Assembly: GCF_030253575.1 (NCBI RefSeq)
Contig: NC_080569.1
Span: 21,450,001-21,514,000, forward strand
Direction of reading: 5' to 3'
Length of the DNA: 64,000 nucleotides
DNA from: Rhododendron vialii
Taxonomy: Eukaryota > Streptophyta > Magnoliopsida > Ericales > Ericaceae
This document shows positions 1-11,241 of the stretch, piece by piece. The position numbers and the translations under genes were made by a program. Position 1 is the stretch's first letter. The number at the start of each line of letters is the position of its first letter. Under the pieces are notes generated by a model. It was not told where the DNA came from and searched no databases. It saw only the letters and a program-made list of their open reading frames with translations.

Positions 1-1
1 C

Positions 2-781
2 ATGAGGGGTAAAGAATTTTGTGAAAAAATCAATAAGTTTTTTTCTTCTTGTGGGGAAGGAGCGCTGAAAATTATACTCATCCAAAGCAAATCCTTCCAA
101 TGTTTGGAGACAGCGACGATGTTCTTGTTTGACATGCGCGTTGATTTTGTCAAGTTAAGATCGGAGGACTACACTGAGACTTGCGGTAGCAGCCGCGTTC
201 TTGGGGTGAAATTGGAAGAGGACGCATATCTAAGTGATCTTACCATTAACAGCTTGTTCTACAACATCAACACCACTTCAGTTGAAGATTTTACTGGAAA
301 AGGTATGAGAGACCTTAAATTCGGAAAAATAAGGACCCATTTAGATCCGAAGGAAACATTTTTGGATGATCCCTTTCGAGTTCTTTGAGCTATTCGATTC
401 GCTACAAGTCTTGAATTTGAGCTAGATGAAGAGCTACGAGCTGCATTAATGGATAGCAAAGTGAAAGCTGCCATCAAATGTCGATTCAGGAGAAACGTTA
501 TTTTGAAGGGAAACGTATTGGTGATGAAGTTGATCTTATGATGACATCTGCCAACGACAATCAACCTGTTGAGGGCAATAACAATGATTTGTGACCTGCA
601 GTTATTTTGGGATGTCTTCAATGTTTGTCCGCTTCGTTTTCGTGGTACTGTTGTGCCTCCAATTGATGATGGGTGTGATAGGCTTTGTGCCGCTTACATG
701 GATAATGCATGGCGACTAATGCAACGAGTTGGATTCTCTACCTTCAGTCCTGCGCAAGCTGTATTTCTAAACCCCTTTTAA
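2..781 (+). pseudogene. Decayed copy of tRNA CCA-nucleotidyltransferase (CCA-adding enzyme)
   Basis: The conceptual translation follows the plant CCA-adding enzyme, which adds the 3' CCA to tRNAs. It has a VDFVKLRSEDYTE-like stretch, then EEDAYLSDLTINSLFYN, an FLDDPFRVL segment at about 355-388, an FELDEELRAA segment at 415-445, and a CDLQLFWDVF...DGCDRLCAAYMDNAW segment at 590-720. The first block ends in a stop at 386-388, directly before AIRFA, where the family continues RAIRF. Later blocks lie in shifted frames around 480-500 and 565-590. The family's catalytic RRD motif reads LSD here. No introns separate the blocks, so this may be a processed copy, but the 5' part lies outside the window and no poly(A) tail is seen. 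It is probably non-functional. Confidence 0.8.
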
Positions 782-839
782 GCTTCTTGAGTTTGTACTT
801 CAATGAGTTTTAGCATCTTCCGCCAAAAATATGTTGTGG

Positions 840-1112
840 TGCCTAGCTAGAATACACTGAACTGAACTGAAAATTTTTCAGTGCCGAGCGGGTACCGTGT
901 GGTGCCCGCTCGCGCATCCAAGCCGTTTATTTCGTTTTTGAACGGCTCAAATTTGGAAAGAGAAAGTGTTTGAGGGAGAGGAGAGAGAAGGCTTCAATCC
1001 GAGCCGTCCAAAAGTGTATCGGACTGCTCGGATGCGCCGAGCGGATATCACGTGAGATATACCCGCTCGGCACTGAAAAATCTCTCGAACTGAGCTGCCT
1101 TGTGTCATTACA
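840..1112. mobile_element. MITE-like inverted repeat
   Basis: An inverted repeat brackets this segment. The left arm at about 868-912 runs from AACTGAAAATTTTTCAGTGC through CGAGCGGG. The right arm at about 1055-1100 carries CCCGCTCGGCACTGAAAAAT and CGAACTGAG in the opposite sense. An inner pair around GAACGGCTC/GAGCCGTCC is also inverted. Ends and TSD were not resolved. The element lies just 3' of the CCA-enzyme pseudogene. Confidence 0.5.
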
Positions 1113-1224
1113 ATCAATTCTTGGTTTTAGCGAGCGATCACATTATCCGTGCCGTGTGTTTAGGACACTTTAGACTTCATACGGTACCATAATTTATTTG
1201 ACCTTTTGCTCTTTTTGGATCCAG

Positions 1225-1314
1225 GAAGCAAACTACAAGTATGTGGGGCATGCTGGATTGGAGGAGGAAGTCGTCCGGAAAACCACCGGGCCTTCGAAGG
1301 ATGTTCTGAAATGA
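1225..1314 (+). other. Possible terminal exon fragment, unidentified
   Basis: A 29-codon open frame starts right after a good 3' splice-like site (pyrimidine-rich run, then CCAG at 1221-1224) and ends at TGA 1312-1314. It reads EANYKYVGHAGLEEEVVRK...KDVLK and looks protein-like, rich in Glu and Lys. I do not recognise the family. It could be the last exon of a broken gene, or chance. Confidence 0.25.
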
Positions 1315-2366
1315 ACAATTTCGCCTGGAGTGGTAGTGGTGGAACGGTTCGCTTCTATCACCGTTCCTTTTATTTATGTTAAGTTTACCTTGTGAATTAA
1401 TTTTGTCATGGATTATTATTAATCATGTTAGTATGGTTTGCTCTTGTCATGGCTTGTGTTTATTCTCTTGTTGATGAAGGCAAAGACAAGCTTGGAAATT
1501 AAGTCGCTCAAATCATAGGGATGTTAATTACTCGAATCTTTCATTGTACTGTAGGAACTAGTTGGCATGGTGGGATTTCATTTTAGTGCAAACTACCCCT
1601 GCACTATATATAGACATACTACATAAGATTTGTGTATAGTGGCGGTTCTTATTACCCTCTTTCATTTTTTTTTTTCCTTCCAATCATATTAAGCGGACAG
1701 AAAATATACCCCGAAACAAGGGCGGAACCAGGATTTGATTCTGTCCTGGGCTAATAAAAAAAAATCGGTGGGCAAAGTAGTGTATATAATATGCGTACGA
1801 TCAATTTCTAAGAAATAAGACTTGTAATCCAATTCATGCATCGCGCAGTGGTGTCTTTAACAAGCACAAAAAAATAAAATAAAATAAAATAAAAAGGCTC
1901 CCATAAAAACTCTTTTGACATCAACAAATCTCGAAAAACGTTACTTTTTTTTTTGTCCCATTATAATTTAAACCTGAAAAAGTAAGATAACGAACATTTT
2001 AAGCCAATTTAAGCAAATTAGCCAGGGTTCTGCATTAACTAAATCAGTACAAATCTAAGCACACCAACCTGTGCTCTGCATAACAAGGAAATACTTACGG
2101 AAGCCTCACAATTCAAGATATTGTCAGCTGAAATCATTTGGATGGTGGGTTAGGCTAAAATTACTTAGATTCAATTTTCCATATAGAGTGTTTTTTTTTT
2201 AGAAAATTAGAGGCCGCCCCTATTTGTTTAGGTTTGGTTTGAACCCAACCCTGAAATATTTTACCGAAGCTGGAAGGCTCGGATCAATTCCGTACCGACT
2301 TTTGTGCCCCTCACCCTCACCCTCTTTCTATTTTGCTCCTTTCACCCCACCTTGTAGAGAGAGAGA

Positions 2367-2747
2367 ATGGCAAACACAGACGTGGAAGCAGTGGACTTCA
2401 AGCCGGAGGATGACGATCTGATGGACGAGGACGCTGCCGTCGACGCCGATGCGGCTACCACCGATAGAGCAGCGCCGACCACCGCCACCGTTGCTGTCTC
2501 CTATCCAATGAGAATTCGCGTTCTTGTTGCCGTTTCTTGCAGTTGTCGGTATCTCCGCGACCTTTCTTCTTGTTGTGGTCATCTCCAATTAAAATCTGAT
2601 GACAACGAAATCAAACTTGATGACGACGAAATCGAACTGAACGACAGTGAAACTGACTTCCTCCCTAGCGGCTTCGACATCTGCACGAGCAGGCAGGTCC
2701 TGAAGATCAAGCGAAGGCCAGACGGTGCCAAGGAGATTGGGACTTGA
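2367..2747 (+). CDS. Hypothetical ORF with a Y14/RBM8A-like N-terminus
   Basis: This is a 126-codon ORF. Its first 25 or so residues (MANTDVEAVDFKPEDDDLMD...) closely match the N-terminus of plant Y14 (RBM8A), the RNA-binding exon-junction-complex protein. After about residue 28 the match ends. There is no RRM domain, no RGFRE segment and no arginine/serine tail. The rest holds a Cys-rich patch (CSCRYLRDLSSCCGH), an Asp/Glu-rich run and a basic KIKRRPDGAKE tail that I cannot place. A GA run and a TC-rich leader precede the ATG, as in a plant 5' UTR. It may be a 5' fragment of a Y14 gene joined to unrelated DNA. Whether it is expressed cannot be judged here. Confidence 0.4.
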   Translation: MANTDVEAVDFKPEDDDLMDEDAAVDADAATTDRAAPTTATVAVSYPMRIRVLVAVSCSCRYLRDLSSCCGHLQLKSDDNEIKLDDDEIELNDSETDFLPSGFDICTSRQVLKIKRRPDGAKEIGT

Positions 2748-2949
2748 TTTGTCGTGATTTTCTAGTGTTTAAATGAATCGATCCATTTGGCCAAGTGTGC
2801 ATGACTTATCTACTTGTGTAAGGAGTTACTAACACGTATGGAGTAGTTGAGAAAAAAGAAAAAAGAAAAAAGAGAGGGGATGAACAATGGTTCAACACTT
2901 TTTTCAGTTCCATTTGATTTTCTAATTTTCTACTATATTATTATCTCTT

Positions 2950-3902
2950 AGCTTGATTTTTTGGGAGAAGTGATGAACCGAGTTCACTCAGTGGTGATCC
3001 GGCCAAATTTATAATTGTGTATTTTCTATGCGAATTGTGTAATTGTCCATGAGAATTGTGTATTTTTTATGAAAATTGTGCATTTTCTGTGAGAACTATG
3101 TATTTTTCTATGAGAATTACGTATTTTCTATGAAAATTATCTATTTTAGTGTGTGGTGAGGCTATGTGAACTGTGTATTTTTTAGTTCACATAGCCAATT
3201 CTTTGTTCGTGTGTGTATTTTCTATGAGATCTGTCTATGAGAACTGCGTATTTTTTTATGCGAACTATATATTATTCATGAAAACTATTTATTAGAACCG
3301 TGTATTTTTTATGAAAACTATATATTTTTTTATGAGAATTGTGTATTTTAGTATATGGTAAAATTATATGAACTGTGTACTTTTCAATTCACATAGTCCT
3401 GCTCTCATAACCAGTTTACAAAGCTAATTTTCTATGAGAACAGTCACTTCTCATAAAACTGACTATGAGAATTGGCAATTCTCATAGCCAGTTCTTGTCA
3501 ATTCTCATAGCTCAGTTCACATAGCCAGTTCTTCTATGAGAACTGAGCAGTTCTCATAGAACTAACTATGAGACTTGACAGTTCACATAGCCAATGGTAT
3601 TTTTGTCTGAAATAATATGATTCAGAAATTGTTATTTTCTGTGAGAACTGTTATTCTCCATGATAATTATCTATGAGAACTGAATATTTTTCTATGGGAA
3701 CTGTCTATGAGAACTGTGTATTTTCTATGAGAATTGTATATTTTCTGTGAGAACTTCCTATGAGAATTGTATATTTTTTATGAGAACTGTCTATGAGAAC
3801 TGTCGTTGTCCATGATGATTGTCTATGAGAACTATGTATTTTTCTATGAGAATTATGTATTTTCTATGAGAACTGTGTATTTTATATAAGAACTGTATAT
3901 TT
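2950..3902. repeat. Degenerate minisatellite, left part
   Basis: Dozens of imperfect copies of a unit near CTATGAGAACTGTGTATTTT are spaced 20-35 bp apart. Around 3370-3600 the motif runs mostly in the opposite sense (AGTTCTCATAG, AGTTCACATAGCC), so both orientations occur. The array is cut by the solo LTR at 3903-6336 and resumes at 6337. Mixed direct and inverted subterminal motifs of this kind occur in CACTA-type DNA transposons, but no CACTA end was found. Confidence 0.75.
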
Positions 3903-6336
3903 TGTAACGCCCCGATTTCTCAAGGGATTTTGGAAGCATTAACCCTAAAATACACTGAATTTTACAAACTATTAGGCCCCTATTTACCCTTATACAAAAA
4001 TTACAATTTCAAAATAATACAAAAATCTATGTAACAAAAGCAACTCCAGAGCGACTCTAGTTTTGACACGAAATTCCAAGCAATGTTGGCCCAGACTCCG
4101 TTTCAGGGGTCCCACCTGTATCAACTGCTCCACTGTGGAATCCTGCACACTCTGGCAAATTGAACGCCGAAGCAAACGATTTGCCAGGATACAAACGTAT
4201 CCTGAGTGATAATTCACTAAGTAGAAATCCTAAAACCCAATACCACAATATGCAGATCAACAATATAATAATTCATAATACACCGAAGGTACAAAATAAT
4301 AACACATCGTCTTTTTCTTTACTATCCATCATCTTACATGAAATCTAAGGATCATCTCCACGAGATCCTTTCCTCCCACATCCACTAACTACAATCGTCT
4401 CATGGGTCCACCCTTCCTCTTGCTTATCCTGCACCAGGGTCCTAGGTGAGCGCATCTAAGTTATGTACCGAGTATGTTCTCACTTAAGACCATAACAGGA
4501 GGATCGAGTCATCCCATGACGTATCGTACATTAGGGTCGGACATCCACTACCCCACGCTAACTATAACCGTCTCATGGGACCCATTCTCTTTCTCCAAGA
4601 GAAACTTTCCATGACGTATCATACATTAACGTCTCACTAACTATAACCGTCTCATGGGACCCATTCTCTTCCTCGAAGAGAAACTTTCCATGACGTATCA
4701 TACGTTAGCGTCACAACACCGGGCCCCTCAGGTAACCCATTTCAACACAGGGCCCCATAGGTTACCCTTGCCATCACCATGGCTCAAATCACAATCCACA
4801 CAATCACACTTCCAACACTTTATCAATTTCCATTTACTTAATATCGTCTACATGAGTCACTACTCGTAACCACCCAGGGAACCTATTTGTCCAATCTACA
4901 GCCACAACAAAATATCACACGGTTCAACATTTCAACTAAAAGTACTAACAACATATAACCATGCGATAAAATTAATCATGTCATAGAATTTATCATGCGA
5001 GTAACAAAATAATATTCAGTCAAACAATTAATTACTATACTTAAAATTAAGTCTATTTCTCTCATTTAGAAATTTTATAAAACATTTCTACTATTTAAAC
5101 ATTTTCTTTAACTTTCATATTATTCATAGATTTTACAAACTAATTATTTTTATTGGAAAATACTTATTGCTAAATTTAGTATTTACTAACTATATTACAT
5201 ATTAATATGAGATTTTCATAAGAACAAAATTATGCGAGGCTATTCTAGTCAATATTTATTAGAGTTAAAGATTAACTAATATATAATCTAAAATATTTCT
5301 TGTTTACAATCTAAATAAATTTTTACTAGTAAAATATTCTTGTTAATATTTCATAAATATTTATCTACTCCAATAATTTATTAAACACGTAAACATCCAC
5401 TCAAATACAAATTAACAGTGCAACATCAATAACAATTTCACAATCAAACACTTGTTAAACGATCATAAATTTTCACAGGGTATAACACTAATCATTTCAG
5501 CACAACCGGACTAAATTTTAATATAAACAGAACTAAAAATAAATTAACAATTTAACAGCAAATCATCATCTTCAATAAACTTTAAATCTAAGTAACTCCA
5601 TTAAAATGCAGATAAAGGTTTTGGGTTTTCGGAAAACTACCTCAAACGCGATTCTAAGTTCGGATAAGTGTTATGCGGTGTCCGTAGATCGCCATGGTGG
5701 TTCTGAAATCTCGAGGCAGCGTCCGGCGGCACTCCAACAGGGCCGCAGCAGCGATGTGCCCACGAAACTCACGGTGTGCACACACCTATAGCCACGACTA
5801 TCTCTCTCTCTATTCTAGACTCAACAATAGAATTGGGAGTAAATTAATATACTGGTGTTCAATTTGCGGATTGTGTGGGTATGTATAATGAGAGAGAATA
5901 AGGTAGTGAGAAGGTGAGAGGATAAGTGTAGAAGTGGTGGAATGAGGAAGGAGAGTGATACTGATAATGATAAAAAGATAAGGGACAAGTGCCACATTTG
6001 GAGGGGTGTTTCAATTCTAATGTATGTGGACGCATGTATGTACAGGGTGAGAATGTATCTGGACGCTTTTATGTATAGGATGAGAGATAGAGAAGTGGAG
6101 AGTTAGTTTGAATAGAGTTCTACTTAGGGTTTAGATAGAAAAGATAAGAGATGAATATGAATCACTGATTCGTATATCTAAAGTTTAAATACATATCTTA
6201 TACAATAGTGTAAATAATATCAATTATACACATAATAATATATTTTAATTATTCAATCTAATTAATTATTGAATTAGAAATTTAACAATATGAATTTGTA
6301 TTAAAAAAAATTGGGTCAAAATCCCGGGTCGTTACA
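3903..6336. mobile_element. Solo LTR of an LTR retrotransposon (probably Ty3/gypsy)
   Basis: The element starts TGTAACGCCCCG and ends CGGGTCGTTACA, giving the TG...CA ends of an LTR. It is flanked by an exact 5-bp duplication TATTT (3898-3902 and 6337-6341). No second LTR or internal gag/pol region is seen, so it is best read as a solo LTR of about 2.4 kb. That long LTR and the TGTAACG start suggest a gypsy-type element. It is a fossil. The clean TSD suggests an insertion younger than the minisatellite it splits. A tandem repeat of about 85 bp lies inside it at 4515-4712. Confidence 0.75.
4515..4712. repeat. Tandem repeat inside the solo LTR
   Basis: There are two clear copies and a partial one of a unit of about 85 bp that contains AACTATAACCGTCTCATGGG and then AACTTTCCATGACGTATCAT. 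The copies start near 4557 and 4636, and partial 5' material lies near 4515. Confidence 0.7.
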
Positions 6337-6790
6337 TATTTTCTATGAGGATTGTGTTTTTTCTATGAAAACTGTGTTTTTTTCTATAAGAACTATTATT
6401 GTCCATGATAACTGTCTATGAGAACTGTGTATTTTTCTATGAGAATTATGTATTTTCTATTAGAACTGTGTATTTTAGTGTGTGGTGAGGCTATTTGAAC
6501 TATATATTTTACAGTTCACATAGCCATTTCACACGAGAAATGTCTATAAAAACTCTATTTTTTCTATGAAAATTGTGTTTTTTTCTATGAGAACTGTTAT
6601 TATCCATGATGATTATCTATAAGAACTGTGTATTTTTCTATGAAAACTATGTATTTTCTACGAGAACTATATATTTTAGTATATGGTGAGGCTATTTGAA
6701 TTGTGTATTTTCCAATTCACATAGTTCTCATAGAACTGACTATGAGAATTGGCAGTCCAGTTCACAGAATCAAGAGTATTTTTGTCCGAA
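6337..6790. repeat. Degenerate minisatellite, right part
   Basis: This continues the CTATGAGAACTGTG-type array of 2950-3902 after the LTR insertion. Both parts share larger blocks, such as GTGTGGTGAGGCTAT with a following AGTTCACATAGCC (3150-3200, 6480-6530) and ATTTTTGTC(T/C)GAAATAATATG (3598-3620, 6777-6799). The array is therefore built of higher-order units as well as the short motif. Confidence 0.7.
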
Positions 6791-6797
6791 ATAATAT

Positions 6798-7444
6798 GTG
6801 TCAGAAATTGATTCTGAAAATATAAATTTTACTAAAAATGGACAAGTAGACAAAAAATTAAGAAGAATGAGCAAAATAGTAAAAATGTATGAAAAGTCTA
6901 AAGAAAGGGCTAAAATAAAGAAGAAATATATTAGTCAGGACTATTTGAAGTCCGAACTTAGAAAACGAGGCCAGCCTAAAAATTCCCTTTTTTTTTTGGG
7001 TTTTCGTGATAGTGACATGGGCTACAGCCCATGGTAGCCTATGACTAGTTTTGTCCTTGCCCTAAAAAGATAAATCAATGGTATAGATATTACCGTATTG
7101 TTAAATTATCTTTTCGGGTATATTTTTTTGGGTACTTATTGGAGTTGCATTTCCCCTCTTTCCAGTTGGGTTATGGGTTCATTAATTGTTCATTGACATT
7201 TAATGGTCTCTAATTGGTCTCTTGGTACTTAATTGTTGGGGTTCTGCTTTTTTGTTTCATCGTTTCCGGATTATTTTGTTGAGTACCACAGATTATATGA
7301 AACTGCTGCTTGTTTTTTTTTTTTTTAAATAACTTTCTTTAAAAATATAGAATTCCGATAGGACTTCAAATTAGGGGAACACGAAATTGTTATTCTTCCT
7401 TTTAGTATATCTTAGGTAGGAATTGGGATAGGCCGGGAAAATGT
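6798..7444. other. AT-rich stretch without a clear gene
   Basis: A Lys-rich 79-codon frame at 6798-7037 (KKLRRMSKIVKMYEKSKERAK) is the only sizeable ORF. Base composition alone could explain it, and I recognise no family. The rest is AT-rich with poly-T tracts. Confidence 0.4.
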
Positions 7445-7960
7445 TGTAATGCTTCAATTTTCGGACACGTTATTTAAATATTTTTAAAATACTTAAATCA
7501 TTTAACAACAATTTTCTTCTTCAAAAGATAATTTGATCATAATTTGCAGAAGCATGTGGTCTAATACAAACCTAATTGTTAATCTAGAAATTTGGCCTCG
7601 GAATACGATTACATTTCAATTCCCAAAATATAGATTGACTTATCAAAAGAGCATCTAAGGGTACGGGTTCTGAGTTTGAACGAACTTCGGGTTAGCAATG
7701 GCGTCCTCATTCTGGAAGTATGGCCCTTCCATTCATTCTTTGATACCTGGTGTAAAATGTTGTGGGCCAAAAAATAACACCATGAATTTTAACACTCACA
7801 TTAAAAATAATTGAAGTATGAATAGAAGCATACAAATCTTGTTTCACTATCTAACCTTTAAATTAATTGAATTCTTACAAATCCTTACTTTCCATAATCA
7901 TTCTTACTCATTAATCATCGTACAACATTTGTGATGATTTGTCTAATCCCAATGTACAAC
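7445..7960 (+). mobile_element. Fragment related to the LTR family of 12.0 kb
   Basis: It begins TGTAATGCTTCAATTTTCGG and resembles the fragment at 12001 (TGTAACACTCCAATTCTCGG). It then shares the (A)GGGTACGGG(A/T)TC..., GATACCTRGTRT and GGGCCAAAAARTARCAC blocks with 12190-12330. It is an old partial LTR-type sequence, and the 3' limit is uncertain. Confidence 0.5.
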
Positions 7961-9034
7961 ATTTCAAAAGAGAATTTCTATGTTGTTTCTTCTAAAAAAT
8001 TTCCTTACTTTAAGGCTTTTTTATGTGCATCCATTAGGGTATCTTTGAAAGAGAGAACTCAGGGAGTTTTCAAAATTTAAAAAAAATTGTTGTGGTTTGC
8101 TGTCAAAATATAACTAAAATTTGGCTTAACCTTTTTTTGTATTACGTTTTTTTTCTTTTCTTCATTCGTTTTGTTGTCGAGTCAAATATTTTTCATCCCA
8201 GCAAGAGGAACGCACAAAATTAAGATTAAAAGTTTGAAAAATATTATTGAAAACAAAACCAATCTAAAAAAATATTGATTGTTTTTGTCTTTTCTGAAAG
8301 ATAAAAAAAAATGTACAATAATAAAGTACTTTAGCCAAATCACCCATAAAGTTTGTTCTTTATTTTAAGTGCGGTTGATAATTATTATGCACTTGGGTAA
8401 ATCGGAATAAATTACTGTTATTAAGGTTGTGCCGAATAGTTGCCTACAATATAATGAATGGAAGTTATCACCCATAAAAGTTTGTTCTTTATTTTCTTTT
8501 GTCGTTCATAAATAGTAATAAAAAAATAAATGTACTCCATTCGTCCCTATTTATTAGGCTGGCCCGTTTGGAGATTCTAATTTATTATGAAAATATCATC
8601 ATTGCACTTGTCATATTTTTTTCTTCTTTTTTTTGCCCTTAATAAAAACATCATCTTTGCTTGTACTTTATTCCAAACAATAGGGGTAAAATAATAAAAT
8701 AATCACTCTTTGCCCATTACTTTTCAACTGGGACAATATTTCTAAGACAATAAGCGATAATTGGAACCAAAAATTTGGAAAGGAGAGAGAAGTTGATATT
8801 GTCTCCTTAACTACCATCGCCAAAAATAATAAATAAATAAATAGCCTGACACTAACTTGATCTGTGAGGTTAAAAGAATACCGACCGTGAAATCAAACCC
8901 AGGACCTCATCCAGGTAACGGTAACTTTTTAACTTTTACACAAGTATTTTGAAAAATATCAAAGAAAAATTCAAAAGAATTATTTTTTTTCTTGAATATT
9001 TCTCAAAATAATTGTTTAAAAATCATAATTATAT
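7960..9034. other. AT-rich intergenic stretch with degenerate MITE pieces
   Basis: No gene is visible. At 8533-8560 the string TACTCCATTCGTCCCTATTT resembles a Stowaway end (CTCCCTCCGTCCC), but I could not define the other end. Two similar TCACCCATAAAGTTTGTTCT motifs lie at 8340 and 8468, which looks like a small duplication. Confidence 0.4.
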
Positions 9035-9150
9035 ACTTTTTCGATTCCTCTCGTCTTTACTCACCTATATCCCATAAAAATTTGGCGTAAAACTAACTAA
9101 CGCAAAAAAAACTTGGATAAACATAAAACTAAAAAATTGTGGTATATAAA
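9035..9150. repeat. Repeat shared with 60.27-60.40 kb
   Basis: The blocks CTTTTTCGATTCCTCTCGTC, AAATTTGGCGTAAAACTAAC and ACATAAAACTAAAAAATTGTGG recur, diverged, at 60270-60395. The motif GACGAGAGGAAT in the MITE at 45.0 kb is related. This points to one local MITE family. Confidence 0.5.
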
Positions 9151-9172
9151 TTAATCAGTAGCGTGAACGGGA

Positions 9173-9977
9173 GATCCGGGGGCTCTGCTGTCCAGAGGGG
9201 GCAGTAGCCCCAACCCACACTCGGGTAAACTGCTGGAGAGGAATAGAACGGCAACGTTATAGTGGGGAAAAAATTCCTTACCTCCTTCTTGCAATCCTAT
9301 GAAGCAGAAACGTGATTATGAGAGCTTTAAAGACAAAATTTGATTATGTCTCTTTAGAATAATATGATCAAAATAATAAGATCTTCACACCCGTTTAAAG
9401 CAGTGCAAAGATCTTATAATTCTTATCATATTATTCTAAATGATCATAATTAATTTTTGTGTATATTCCTCTCACAATCACATTTCTACTCCACAGGATC
9501 CTAAATAAAGAGCATATACTTAATATGAGAGTCATAAAAATAAAAAATTAAATTACAATCCTTTAGAATTATATGATCAGAATAACAAGATCTTTACACC
9601 GATTTAAATGGAATGAAAATTTGAACACTTAATTTTTTTACACTGTTTATATATTAAAAAATATAGTTAAAAAAATTAAGTACTTCAATTTTTAATCCGT
9701 TTGAACGGATGTGAAGATCTTATTATTTTGATCATATTATTCTAAAGAGACATAATCAAATTTTATCTTTAAAGCTCTCGTAATCACGTTTCTGCTTCAT
9801 AGGATTGCAAACAGAAAGTAATAAATTTTTTTGCCACCAAAACGTTTCCGTTCTGTCACTGTCACTGTTCTGTCACTGTCACTGCCACTGCTTCAGCAGT
9901 TTACTCTCAAAACGATGTTCATTTTGAGAGTGTGGGTTGGGGCTGCTGCCCCCTCTGGGCAGCAGAGCCCCCGGATC
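9173..9977. mobile_element. Mutator-like foldback element (non-autonomous MULE)
   Basis: The ends are GATCCGGGGGCTCTGCTG and its inverse CAGCAGAGCCCCCGGATC. An exact 11-bp duplication, CGTGAACGGGA, flanks it (9162-9172 and 9978-9988). A 9-11 bp TSD with long terminal inverted repeats fits the Mutator superfamily. A second, inner inverted pair (9297-9405 with 9705-9803) contains GAAGCAGAAACGTGATTATG and its complement, so the whole 805 bp can fold back on itself. No transposase is encoded. Confidence 0.8.
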
Positions 9978-9999
9978 CGTGAACGGGACAAGTTAACCT

Positions 10000-11054
10000 T
10001 TTGTTCACCGTTTTAAAAAAATCAAACTACTCAGTCCGGCCAGCCCCAAAACGTGTAATGGCCCATTGGAATGACACATGGCCAGAATAATTTAGAGCTA
10101 CTAGTAAAACTTAATGAACTGTCTAGTCCGTCCGTACGTACGATGACTAATCCTACACTTACGTGTCGACCTCAAGAAAATGAGAAGCAGTTGAATGATT
10201 CCGTTTTTATGTTTCAGTTTACAATTCAACACCCATTAGATTAGATTCCATCTCTTTATAGCTTTCACACTGCTAATATACTAGTAGTATTACTCAATAT
10301 ATATAGTACTACTAGGCATGCGTATTTCTTTACACAGTCGGCGGCGTTGTTTCACCAGCTCCATTAATTAAACGAGTGAAATTACTAATCCTATATAATA
10401 GTTCGAGTGTACCGTCATGTAATACTATGAACTACTTTACAATTATACATTTCTGTGAAAAAATAGTTGTTGACAATTGGGGAGCCATTGATACAAGAAA
10501 GAGTGAATTGATCTGATTAGCGCTCGTATTCGTTTTACATTGCTATTTGGAAATTTTGTCCCCACCCCCCGCCCCCGTGACTCAGTATATTTGGGTGCGC
10601 CTTATTAATCGAAACGTCGCCGTTTTGAGAGGACTATAACCCTGTGGTGACCTCCCTCACCACAAGCTCTTCAAGGCGGTCAGTATAGCTTATACTATGT
10701 CGACAAAAGCAATTGATGCCCTTAATTAGTATGAAACTGAAAATAAACCAATTTAGAGCTAGATCAAACTCTTAAACTCTCCTTAATCTGGGGAAAAAAA
10801 GGCTCAGAAATTCGGTCATAAGAATTTCCAGATGAGATAAATTAGAAGCCAAGCCGATCGAGCTAGTTATATAGCCTAGCCTAGCCTAGCTTCAAACCAG
10901 CTGAAGCTGCATGCCCCCACGTCCCCAGTAAATTGGTCAACCAACCACCTGAGTCACCTGACCAATATTTCCTTCCATTTGCCAAGTAAAACGCAGACCT
11001 CGTCATTTCCTCCCTTTCTTGATTAATTTTCCTCCCTCGATCTGGCTCTCTCGC
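10000..11054. other. Upstream region of the MGNC-protein gene
   Basis: I see no coding sequence here. The stretch has several TA-rich blocks and a CCTAGCCTAG run near 10877, and probably holds the promoter of the gene at 11242. Confidence 0.4.
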
Positions 11055-11063
11055 TATATATAT
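11055..11063 (+). promoter_or_regulatory. Probable TATA box
   Basis: TATATATAT lies about 180 bp before the ATG at 11242, just before a long CT run. Transcription from it would start within or near the CT repeat. Confidence 0.5.
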
Positions 11064-11079
11064 GCACACCTCCGTATAC

Positions 11080-11081
<2 letters not shown>

Positions 11082-11134
<53 letters not shown>
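11082..11134 (+). repeat. (CT)n microsatellite in a 5' UTR
   Basis: An uninterrupted CT dinucleotide run of about 50 bp lies between the TATA box and the ATG of the MGNC-protein gene. CT runs in plant leaders are common and can act as core promoter elements. Confidence 0.9.
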
Positions 11135-11135
<1 letters not shown>

Positions 11136-11241
11136 CTTTTATATATGCAGCAATAAAAGCCTCTTCAAGTACATCTCAGATCTTGTCAAAAGAAAAAAAA
11201 AAGTACATCTCAGATCAATCCGCTCGTATAATCAGTTCCTC

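Noticed and set aside
11062-11241. 60-codon upstream extension of the MGNC protein
   Set aside because: It translates the CT repeat, and the family starts at MGNC. The TATA box places the CT run in the leader.
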